Shown piece by piece: positions 39,028-45,102 of a stretch of DNA of 64,000 bases. Every line of letters starts with the position of its first letter. The stretch's first letter is position 1. The translations under genes were made by a program, and so were the position numbers. Source of the stretch: an uncultured Pseudomonadota bacterium (GTDB lineage: Bacteria > Pseudomonadota > Alphaproteobacteria > Rs-D84); NCBI GenBank assembly GCA_902762295.1, contig CACWNX010000001.1, positions 400,702-464,701 of the forward strand. Reading direction: 5' to 3'. Below the pieces are notes generated by a model. That model was not told the DNA's origin and ran no database searches. It saw only the letters and a program-made list of their open reading frames with translations.

Positions 39028-39058
39028 ATAAAAAAAAACACGGTTTTTTAGACCGTGT
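39028..39058 (-). terminator. terminator of the 239-aa gene
   Basis: On the minus strand CACGGT-CTAAAAA-ACCGTG is followed by eight T residues, about 32 bases past the stop at 39090. Confidence 0.8.
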
Positions 39059-39089
39059 GATATTTGAAATGCAGCACCAATAATGGGAA

Positions 39090-39809
39090 TTATTTGCCGT
39101 AATAATATTTCAAATGTTTATATAATTTTTTATACCAACGTTTGTCCGTTGGGTTGTTGCTGTTAAATCGTTTTTCAAATGCTTGGTTAATGTGCGAAAC
39201 ATAGTAAAATACCCTTCTTCCATATCCTGCACGAGATACCAATATGTGTTTCCTTTTCCATGTATCTAGTGATGTATTTTCTACATGTAGAATTTCTTTC
39301 AGCATGTCCCGCGTTATAAGGTCTGCATAAAATGGTTCTGGTTCAAATTGAATTAATACAGGTGTTTCAGATGTTAATGGATGTGGTATGATTGTTAAAG
39401 ATTTGGGTATTCTGTATCTTGGGTCATCTTGCAAGTGATATTGCACATAAAACAAGAAATTATCTAATTCTTGTATCTTTGCTCCCCGTGTGCTTTGTCT
39501 GGTTGTATGCCATTCAAAACCGACGTCTTCAATTCCAGATATTGCATGTTCATCATGGTTGTTTCGTTTAAAAATTATTTCACGGTGCTGATATTTTTTG
39601 TGTTTGCGAAGGTGTCTAGTTAATGCTTGTTCCGCTTTTGCTTCGATTTCACATGGAATAATCGGGTCGGTATACAATACAGGGTGCAACCAATCAAAAT
39701 TTTCTGTGTTTTCTTCGGGTATAATATAAATGAAGTAAGTGATTCTTTGGTTGTTCGTACTAGTATTACGCGCAATTCCGTATGTAATAATTATTTGATT
39801 ATCAGCCAT
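39090..39809 (-). CDS. accessory protein of unknown function
   Basis: A 239-aa soluble protein, basic and aromatic-rich, with ribosome site AAAGGATAT. The N-terminal half shows alternating strands (ITYGIARNT, RITYFIYII), and the C-terminal half is helical and strongly basic (WKRKHILVSRAGYGRR, ending in a Lys/Tyr-rich tail), which suggests nucleic-acid binding. I see no HUH, integrase or nuclease motif that is convincing. It is a single-gene unit with its own terminator inside the accessory region. Confidence 0.6.
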   Translation of the reverse strand: MADNQIIITYGIARNTSTNNQRITYFIYIIPEENTENFDWLHPVLYTDPIIPCEIEAKAEQALTRHLRKHKKYQHREIIFKRNNHDEHAISGIEDVGFEWHTTRQSTRGAKIQELDNFLFYVQYHLQDDPRYRIPKSLTIIPHPLTSETPVLIQFEPEPFYADLITRDMLKEILHVENTSLDTWKRKHILVSRAGYGRRVFYYVSHINQAFEKRFNSNNPTDKRWYKKLYKHLKYYYGK

Positions 39810-40446
39810 AATATATCCTTTGTGTCGCGTTTATTTTGCACCATGGTAATTATAATCGCAAGTTTTATTGTGAAAGTTCATGTGGTGTGCCAAGTGGGTC
39901 AAATCACATTTCACTGAATAGCATGCAGTAAAAAATTTGACCCTTCGCGTAAAGGCCTTTGAAAAATTTAGTGATTGGTCTTTGTCGATTTTGATAACCA
40001 GGTGGGTGGCGGTGCGGTCGGCACTACCGATATGGGATGTGGGGTATGGTGCCAGTTGCCGACATCTGCGGTATGGGATACATCACATGATTTGAAGGTT
40101 GTATCTATACTTGTTTAAAAATAACTTGATATCTTTACCAAATTGCAATAAATCATGTATTTCATCAGTTCGTGAATTGCACAATATGTCCTGCCATAGA
40201 AATTAAATTCGGGTTCACCGAATTTTTTTATCTGGTGTGCCGAGAATCGAACCCATGAGACACAAAATTCAAACCGCAGCCGAAAGGCAGGCAGGAGCAT
40301 GCCGGTGAACAAAGCGAACGCGGCAAAGTGGCAAAGCATTCCCATACATATATTTTTTGATATTGATAGTTAAATAAATTGAATTTCGAAAAAAATCGCC
40401 TTTAATTTGATACCAATAGGATTTTATAGCTTAGGAGTTATTTATT
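39810..40446. other. gene-free stretch with inverted repeats and a tRNA-like fragment
   Basis: No convincing gene. GGGTCAAAT at 39896-39904 and ATTTGACCC at 39935-39943 form a 9-bp inverted repeat. A G-rich block at about 39998-40080 differs in composition from its surroundings. At 40244-40257 a 14-base stretch is identical, in inverted orientation, to part of the tRNA-Glu T-arm. The end holds the upstream region of the small recombinase gene (ribosome site TTAGGAG). Confidence 0.5.
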
Positions 40447-41082
40447 ATGAGTGTTATCGGTTATATTCGGGTATCTTCAAACAAGCAAACAAATGAACAT
40501 CAACGCGCAGAAATCAAAAAATTTGCCAAAATCAACAATATTACAATTACAGAATGGTTTGAAGAAACAATATCTTCACGTAAACCATTGTCAAAGCGTC
40601 TGTTGGGTAAAATTTTATCAGAATTAAAAACAGGTGATGTTTTAATCGCCTGTGAAATATCACGATTTGGGCGTTCGCTGTTGGAAATAATGCGCATATT
40701 GGAACATTGTCTTAGCAGAGATTGTAATGTTTGGACCATAAAAGAAAACTATCGGCTGGGCAACGATATCCAAAGCAAAGTATTGGCATTTGCCTTTGGA
40801 CTATCCGCAGAAATTGAACGCAATTTAATCAGTCAACGAACCAAATCAGCAATGAATACATTGCGCGCACGTGGACAAAAATTAGGCCGCCCGAATCGTG
40901 CATCCCCCCAGACATGGAAATTATACAGACGAAGGCGAAGTGTTGTTCATATGTTGCGATCTGGAAAATCAAATCGCGATATTGCAACCGAAATGGAGGT
41001 CAATCATGAAACACTGCGCCGATTTATTAAATGGTTAAAAGCATTGGATAAAAAAGACCCGCAATTGCGGGCGTTCGTTTAA
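40447..41082 (+). CDS. small serine recombinase (resolvase/invertase family)
   Basis: A 211-aa recombinase of the resolvase/invertase type. The catalytic Ser is in YIRVSSNKQ (about residues 6-14), the conserved ISRFGRS motif is at about 75-81, and the helix E region AEIERNLISQRTKSAM follows; a C-terminal helix-turn-helix of about 60 residues (KSNRDIATEMEVNHETLRRFIKW) reads the crossover site. It could resolve or invert DNA; it resembles master DNA invertases and transposon resolvases. It ends 6 bases before the convergent HTH gene. No transposase is adjacent. Confidence 0.92.
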   Translation: MSVIGYIRVSSNKQTNEHQRAEIKKFAKINNITITEWFEETISSRKPLSKRLLGKILSELKTGDVLIACEISRFGRSLLEIMRILEHCLSRDCNVWTIKENYRLGNDIQSKVLAFAFGLSAEIERNLISQRTKSAMNTLRARGQKLGRPNRASPQTWKLYRRRRSVVHMLRSGKSNRDIATEMEVNHETLRRFIKWLKALDKKDPQLRAFV

Positions 41083-41088
41083 TAAAAA

Positions 41089-41340
41089 TTACCGTTCGGT
41101 TTTGTTTTGGTCGTGCGCGGGCATAAATCGTACAAATTCCGACATTGTAATACCGGTTGCGTTTAAAACCTTGGCGATGCTGTATGTTGACGGCCACCGT
41201 GGCTGACCATATTTACTAAAACGTTTGCTTTTATTGAAAGTTGTTGCATCTAATCCGGCAAATTTTGCTAAGCCTGAACAAGACATGTTCCTTGACGCAG
41301 CCAATTTTACAATCGCGCGCCATAAATCATCATGTGTCAT
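41089..41340 (-). CDS. small XRE-like HTH regulator (paralogue of 60770-61012)
   Basis: An 83-aa DNA-binding protein with a lambda-repressor-like helix-turn-helix (CSGLAKFAGLDATTFNKSKRF), followed by a YGQPRWPSTYSIAKVL segment as in the N-terminal half of S24/LexA-type phage repressors, but with no peptidase domain. The start has ribosome site AAGGAGGAAAT. It is convergent with the recombinase gene. A close paralogue lies near ppdK (60770-61012), so this copy may have moved with the element or be a duplicate. Confidence 0.8.
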   Translation of the reverse strand: MTHDDLWRAIVKLAASRNMSCSGLAKFAGLDATTFNKSKRFSKYGQPRWPSTYSIAKVLNATGITMSEFVRFMPAHDQNKTER

Positions 41341-41551
41341 ATTTCCTCCTTTTATATTTATTTCTAGAAAATAAAAACATATTCTTATTATAATTGAATT
41401 TATTCACAGTGGCAATTGTTTATATGATGTATGTCTTCCTAGGTTGAAAATCTTTTTATGTGATTTGTTATTGTGTTTTTGAAACATTTGCCAAAATTAA
41501 ATCTTGATTTTACCAGATATTAGTATATAATCGGTTTGCTTTGAATTTGAT

Positions 41552-41626
41552 GCGAGCATAGTACAAGGGCTAGTACGCAAGCCTTCCAAGCTTGATATGC
41601 GGGTTCGAGTCCCGCTGCTCGCACCA
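41552..41626 (+). tRNA. tRNA-Gly (TCC)
   Basis: Acceptor GCGAGCA with TGCTCGC; anticodon stem CAAGC/GCTTG with loop CTTCCAA, anticodon TCC; T-arm GCGGG-TTCGAGT-CCCGC; encoded CCA. Confidence 0.95.
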
Positions 41627-41632
41627 GGGATT

Positions 41633-41719
41633 GGGCGTGCGCCGGAGTTGGAGAGCCGGGGCAGACTGTAAATCTGTTGGCTTAAGCCTGAGGTGGTTCG
41701 AATCCACCCACTCCCACCA
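41633..41719 (+). tRNA. tRNA-Tyr (GTA)
   Basis: Class II tRNA with anticodon loop CTGTAAA (GTA), long variable arm, T-arm GGTGG-TTCGAAT-CCACC and encoded CCA at 41717-41719, six bases after tRNA-Gly. The acceptor GGGCGTG pairs with CACTCCC except at one position (C opposite T), and the base at position 8 is C and not T in this folding. These irregularities, and two further copies of the 3' end downstream, fit a 3' end rebuilt by integration. Confidence 0.85.
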
Positions 41720-41722
41720 AAA
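41704..41722 (+). repeat. tRNA-Tyr 3' end, copy 1 (attachment-site repeat)
   Basis: This 19-bp segment (CCACCCACTCCCACCAAAA) of the tRNA-Tyr 3' end recurs exactly at 41953-41971 and in part at about 43853-43861. Confidence 0.8.
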
Positions 41723-41728
41723 ACACAA

Positions 41729-41757
41729 ACCACCCGAATGGGTGGTTTTTGTTTTTG
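41729..41757 (+). terminator. terminator of the tRNA-Gly/Tyr transcript
   Basis: ACCACCC-GAAT-GGGTGGT stem followed by TTTTGTTTTT, directly after tRNA-Tyr. Confidence 0.8.
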
Positions 41758-41952
41758 GCTATGGGTGGTGAGATGAGAACCATTGGTTCGAAACCAAGTA
41801 GATTTCGGAAGCGCCAGCGCACCGAAATCGTCACGGGTTGCGCGCAGTGTCGGCAAAGCCGACCGAGCGAATACGCAGATAGACGATTAAGAAAATGTTA
41901 AAAAATCGATGGAACGAGATTTTTTTCATTTTATTTATCGTATATCAAGGCA
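41758..41952. other. short remnant between tRNA-Tyr 3' end copies
   Basis: No gene. Two hairpins are visible: GATTTCGG (41801-41808) with CCGAAATC (41822-41829), and GTCGGC (41849-41854) with GCCGAC (41858-41863). GC content is higher than that of the flanks. It looks like the leftover of a first integration. Confidence 0.55.
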
Positions 41953-41996
41953 CCACCCACTCCCACCAAAAGATGCCGACCAAGTATGGTCGGTTT
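41953..41996 (+). repeat. tRNA-Tyr 3' end plus terminator, copy 2
   Basis: 19 bp identical to the tRNA-Tyr 3' end, followed by ATGCCGACCAAGTATGGTCGG and a T run. The CCGACC/GGTCGG stem is a terminator. The whole block matches 43853-43890 with few differences, so the two may be the left and right attachment sites of the intervening 1.9 kb. Confidence 0.75.
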
Positions 41997-42135
41997 TTTC
42001 TTTGTTCAAATATGGGTGATTTTCGGGATGTTTTCAGGGTGTTTTGTGGTGATAATATCTTGTATGTATATGTCCCATGCCAAAATGCCCAATTTTTCCA
42101 AAATTACATACAATGCCGATTTTTTAACTGGAGAT

Positions 42136-42270
42136 TCATCTCATATAATAAGACGCATCACGACAATCTTTGATAAAAAATTCGTAATAATCATCTGCAC
42201 ACACCCATATTAAAAATGCGTTTAACAATAAGAACAATGAAAATATTACAAGATAAAGTACTCTTTTCAT
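42136..42270 (-). CDS. 44-aa single-span membrane peptide
   Basis: A short frame beginning 1 base after the stop of the muramidase-like gene upstream. The N-terminal MKR is followed by a strongly hydrophobic stretch (residues 4-24), then a Cys and an acidic, Tyr-rich tail. It could be a membrane peptide or an exported peptide, and its place after two muramidase-type genes recalls small holin- or spanin-like lysis proteins. That role is a guess. Confidence 0.5.
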   Translation of the reverse strand: MKRVLYLVIFSLFLLLNAFLIWVCADDYYEFFIKDCRDASYYMR

Positions 42271-42271
42271 A

Positions 42272-42769
42272 TCAGTATTTGACTTCGTTTAATATCAAAT
42301 AAAAATCAGGGATATGTTTTGGTGCCATGCCATTTAATAAACTAACAGAAGCAACCGAACCGAATGGCGCATAAAAACCGGCATCAAATTTATAGTATTT
42401 ACGAATACATTCGTTGATTTGTTTTTCTAAATCAGACATAGACATATGAATCATCATATCCCAAACTTTTTCTTGAATTTCATCGTACTTATAATCGCTA
42501 AACCTGTAATTGTCCCAGAAATAAGACAGGATTTGTTTTGCTTGTTTTTCATTTAAATCTTTTATATTTTTTGGGAAATTATAGCGTGGGTGCGCAGCCC
42601 GATACATATCAAGTTTTTCTTGATTTACACCATACGCATTTATTCGTACGGCATTATTGTCGATTTGTGTGTTTTCATATTCAAGTATTTTATTAACAAA
42701 ATCGCTACGCCTATCAGCAACAGCAACCATTGGGACCAGCAATAATAATACAAACACTAACTTTTTCAT
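42272..42769 (-). CDS. exported GH108-like muramidase homologue
   Basis: A 165-aa protein starting at ATG 42769, with a signal peptide (residues 1-18); an earlier TTG start would overlap the upstream gene and destroy the signal peptide. The mature part follows the GH108 (N-acetylmuramidase) pattern: YENTQIDN in place of the usual EGGYVDxP, then GVNQEKLDMY and a helix DLNEKQAKQILSYFW. The catalytic Glu appears to be kept while the GG is replaced by NT. It is a paralogue of the C-terminal half of the upstream gene. No clear ribosome site is seen. Confidence 0.65.
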   Translation of the reverse strand: MKKLVFVLLLLVPMVAVADRRSDFVNKILEYENTQIDNNAVRINAYGVNQEKLDMYRAAHPRYNFPKNIKDLNEKQAKQILSYFWDNYRFSDYKYDEIQEKVWDMMIHMSMSDLEKQINECIRKYYKFDAGFYAPFGSVASVSLLNGMAPKHIPDFYLILNEVKY

Positions 42770-42801
42770 ACACTTATTATTGCAGGATATATACAAAGAA
42801 A

Positions 42802-43659
42802 TCAATATCTATTTGTACGACTTGTCCATCCTTTTCCATATTTGTCCCAATCAGATAAGCCTTGCAAATACTCAATTCTATTTTCTTTCAAATCTTGCAT
42901 AAAATCGTCAATTTTATTATCGGGTATATTATTTAAAGCATCAAGTGTTTTATCGCCAATTTTGCCGTCTATTTTTAAATCTTCGCCCATTGAATCGTTT
43001 AATGTTTCTTGGACGATTTTTCCAACATTATTGAAATTACTCATAACGCCCATATCAAATATCGCGTTGGCAATGCGTTCGTTTTCTATATCACCAATAC
43101 GGCGTTCGTCATAGTAATCTTCACCGTATATTTGACGTGCCTGTTCTGGTGATAAATCTTTCACTTTATCTGGAAAATTAAAATCTGGATGATCCTCATT
43201 ATATTTATTCAATGTTGGTTGTGTTATACCTGAATTTGTCGGTTGATCAATCAGTTTTGGATTATCCACATATCCGCCTTCCTCTGCCATGGTTTTATGA
43301 ATAATACCTTGTTTGCGAGTATCAACAACAGGCTTGTTATTATCATCTAATTCAATTTCTTCTATCCAGCACCGACAATTGTCATGATGTGGGTGTTCTG
43401 GGATATCTTCTTCGTTTTCATAAATAGTATCAGAAAAACTTGCACAATCTTCGCAAGTTCTTTCGTCTATTATGGCATGCCAGCACCATGCTTTTCTAAT
43501 CGTTATATTGCGTCCAGTTGCATCAATCGTGCTGTTGCCGTATTTGTTTTCAAAATAATTTTGAATTTGCTTTGCAACATTTTGGTGTTCTGGATTGTTA
43601 GAATTTACATATGCATCGCTTTGCATAAGGTTTAATATGTTTTCTGGTATTTTGTTCAT
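42802..43659 (-). CDS. fusion of phage Mu F-type head domain and GH108 muramidase
   Basis: A 285-aa protein starting at ATG 43659 (ribosome site AAAGGATAT). Residues about 30-105 match the C-terminal zinc-knuckle part of phage minor head proteins of the Mu gpF type: CEDC (C69, C72), then HPHHDNCRCW (H92, C95, C97). Residues about 118-285 match GH108 muramidases with catalytic E127 in EEGGYVDNP, GITQPTLNKY, DLSPEQARQIY and a peptidoglycan-binding-like tail IDGKIGDKTLDALN. No signal peptide is present. Fusion of a head-protein domain with a cell-wall hydrolase is unusual; it could be a domesticated toxin or entry protein. Confidence 0.75.
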   Translation of the reverse strand: MNKIPENILNLMQSDAYVNSNNPEHQNVAKQIQNYFENKYGNSTIDATGRNITIRKAWCWHAIIDERTCEDCASFSDTIYENEEDIPEHPHHDNCRCWIEEIELDDNNKPVVDTRKQGIIHKTMAEEGGYVDNPKLIDQPTNSGITQPTLNKYNEDHPDFNFPDKVKDLSPEQARQIYGEDYYDERRIGDIENERIANAIFDMGVMSNFNNVGKIVQETLNDSMGEDLKIDGKIGDKTLDALNNIPDNKIDDFMQDLKENRIEYLQGLSDWDKYGKGWTSRTNRY

Positions 43660-43852
43660 CTTATATCCTTTGGTAAATAAAAAAAACCGCACATCGGGCC
43701 CCGCAAAATTGCAAAATTTTGTGGGTGATATTGCAGGCAATAAAAAATGGCACAAAATGTGCCTTTGATTGTTAAACATTGTATCATAAAATGGCCTAAA
43801 AATCAAGAAGTAAGGTGTGTTTTGTATGTGCGAAATCGTACTAATTTACAAC

Positions 43853-43890
43853 CCCACCAATAAATGCCGACCAAGCATGGTCGGTTTTAT
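43853..43890 (+). repeat. tRNA-Tyr 3' end plus terminator, copy 3
   Basis: CCCCACCAA, then ATGCCGACCAAGCATGGTCGG and TTTTATTTT. Compared with copy 2 it differs at a few positions. It is probably the original downstream flank of tRNA-Tyr, including its terminator. The AT-rich stretch 43660-43852 before it holds no gene. Confidence 0.7.
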
Positions 43891-43904
43891 TTTGTGGTCG
43901 TGGT

Positions 43905-44222
43905 TTATGGATTTGATAGCGTGTTTATTGAGAATTCATTCCATATCGCATTAAACAAAGTCGCCAGCAATTCGCGATTTTCAACATCAGATAACATAAT
44001 CATTGGTTTGCCGCCGGGGTATGGAACCTCTGTGGGCGCGTCGGGCAGAATATGCCGCACCTCGGGAATTGGCTTTACCAGTAAACGATTATCATAGATT
44101 CCACCGATAATTTTTCCACGATAGTAAATAATATATTCGCCCATCATCGCGCGGTATGTTATATCGGACAGCGATGATAAATTCTCTAATACAAAATCTA
44201 AATATTCTTTACTGGATGCCAT
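43905..44222 (-). CDS. TfoX N-terminal domain protein
   Basis: A 105-aa protein that matches the TfoX N-terminal domain over its whole length: YLDFVLENLSSL, then YRAMMGEYIIYYRGKIIGGIYDNRLLVK and a helix near the C terminus. In gamma-proteobacteria TfoX/Sxy regulates competence; stand-alone N-terminal domains in other bacteria have no proven role. comF is also in the window, but the two are about 9 kb apart. It is the first chromosomal gene beyond the tRNA-Tyr integration region. Confidence 0.85.
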   Translation of the reverse strand: MASSKEYLDFVLENLSSLSDITYRAMMGEYIIYYRGKIIGGIYDNRLLVKPIPEVRHILPDAPTEVPYPGGKPMIMLSDVENRELLATLFNAIWNEFSINTLSNP

Positions 44223-44300
44223 GTTGGCATTATAGCAACCCAGAATTACAAAATCAAATTTCGCTGTTGTTTATTATAGTTTTTTGCTAATGATAATATT

Positions 44301-44867
44301 ATGGAAGGAAAGAAACCAATAATTTGTGCCGCTGTTGCCGTTGGACCATATGATGTTATTGGCCAGAATGGTGTTATGCCGTGGCATTGTCGGTCTGATT
44401 TATATCATTTCCAGAAAATCACTACGCCGCATCCGTGTATATTTGGTCGCACAACATTTGAAAATTTGCCCCATGTGCCATTACCAAATCGTTTTAATAT
44501 TGTATGCAGCGCGCAATATAAAAACATATATCAAAATGGTGTTTTTTATGCCGATTCAATTGAATCGGCATTGCAAGAATGTTCGGGCTGTTCCAAAGTC
44601 TTTATTTGTGGTGGCGCGCAAATTTACCGATATGCGTTTGATAATGATTTGGTTGACATATTATACCTGACGCAAATAAAAGATGCGATGTTGGCGGAAA
44701 ATGTGCGAAAAAATCCAGATTTATATTGTCACTTTTATCCGGGTGTATCCGCATTTTTTAATTCGCCAAAATGGCAAATGGAAAAAATTATTTATTCAAA
44801 AAATGAATTGCCCACAAATACAGGTAATACAAGTGCAGAGTTTTTTAAATTTAATCGCACGCGGTGA
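44301..44867 (+). CDS. folA: dihydrofolate reductase
   Basis: A 188-aa enzyme that reduces dihydrofolate to tetrahydrofolate with NADPH. The N-terminal pattern VIGQNGVMPWHCRSDLYHF contains the conserved Trp (W28) and catalytic Asp (D33). FGRTTFENLP supplies the cofactor-binding region, and FICGGAQIYRYA is the conserved C-terminal glycine motif. It is slightly longer than E. coli FolA, with extra residues near 140-160. thyA, the usual neighbour, is not next to it. A terminator follows at 44883-44906. Confidence 0.88.
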   Translation: MEGKKPIICAAVAVGPYDVIGQNGVMPWHCRSDLYHFQKITTPHPCIFGRTTFENLPHVPLPNRFNIVCSAQYKNIYQNGVFYADSIESALQECSGCSKVFICGGAQIYRYAFDNDLVDILYLTQIKDAMLAENVRKNPDLYCHFYPGVSAFFNSPKWQMEKIIYSKNELPTNTGNTSAEFFKFNRTR

Positions 44868-44882
44868 ATTATAATATTAAAA

Positions 44883-44906
44883 CGCCCCCAAACGGGGGCA
44901 TTTTTA
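44883..44906 (+). terminator. terminator of folA
   Basis: GCCCCCAAACGGGGGC stem-loop followed by a run of T, 16 bases after the stop. Confidence 0.85.
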
Positions 44907-44916
44907 ATAAGTTTTA

Positions 44917-45030
44917 TTACAAGATACGACCAAAAAATCCACCGTCCAGCAACAATGTTAATACAATCCACCACCATGAACAATTCAGGACTTTTGTTAA
45001 TTTCAAGATTACAAATATAAGTGTAAACAT
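44917..45030 (-). CDS. 37-aa membrane peptide with SWWW motif
   Basis: A short frame with ribosome site AAAGGAG six bases before the ATG. The sequence has a hydrophobic N-terminal segment ending in ILKL, a CSWWWIV centre and a second hydrophobic stretch. This ILKL...SWWWV pattern is known from very small single-span membrane proteins of phages and chromosomes with no assigned function. Good ribosome site and pattern make it likely to be expressed. Confidence 0.6.
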   Translation of the reverse strand: MFTLIFVILKLTKVLNCSWWWIVLTLLLDGGFFGRIL

Positions 45031-45102
45031 GTTTTGCTCCTTTGTTGATACATTGGAATTATATCCTAAATTGCAAATTTTTGCAACGAGTGATTTTAAA
45101 TA

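Larger units (their letters stand above)
27556..41340. mobile_element. accessory region, probable integrated element with undefined right end
   Basis: The left edge is tRNA-Glu with its overlapping integrase. The region holds an autotransporter, DUF3768, an HUH-type endonuclease, an orphan methyltransferase, a second serine recombinase and several unknown genes, and its base and codon use is more AT-rich than the flanks. A direct copy of the tRNA-Glu 3' end was looked for and not found, so the right end is a guess set at the HTH gene before tRNA-Gly. More than one element may be involved. Confidence 0.45.
41972..43852. mobile_element. 1.9-kb integration scar or minimal element in tRNA-Tyr
   Basis: Bounded by copies 2 and 3 of the tRNA-Tyr 3' end. 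It carries only three genes on the minus strand: a phage head-protein/muramidase fusion, an exported muramidase-like protein and a 44-aa membrane peptide. There is no integrase inside, so it is a prophage remnant or a satellite that moved with help in trans. Confidence 0.6.

Noticed and set aside
40115..40345. A 76-aa minus-strand frame in the gap before the small recombinase
   Set aside because: It covers the tRNA-like fragment and G-rich block, has no ribosome site and an unlikely composition.
41497..41856. A 119-aa minus-strand frame over tRNA-Gly and tRNA-Tyr
   Set aside because: It is the antisense of two tRNA genes; the translated pieces are the well-known false proteins from tRNA antisense.
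41895..42213. Plus-strand frames after the second tRNA-Tyr end
   Set aside because: They run across the attachment-site copy and the terminator and show no coding character.
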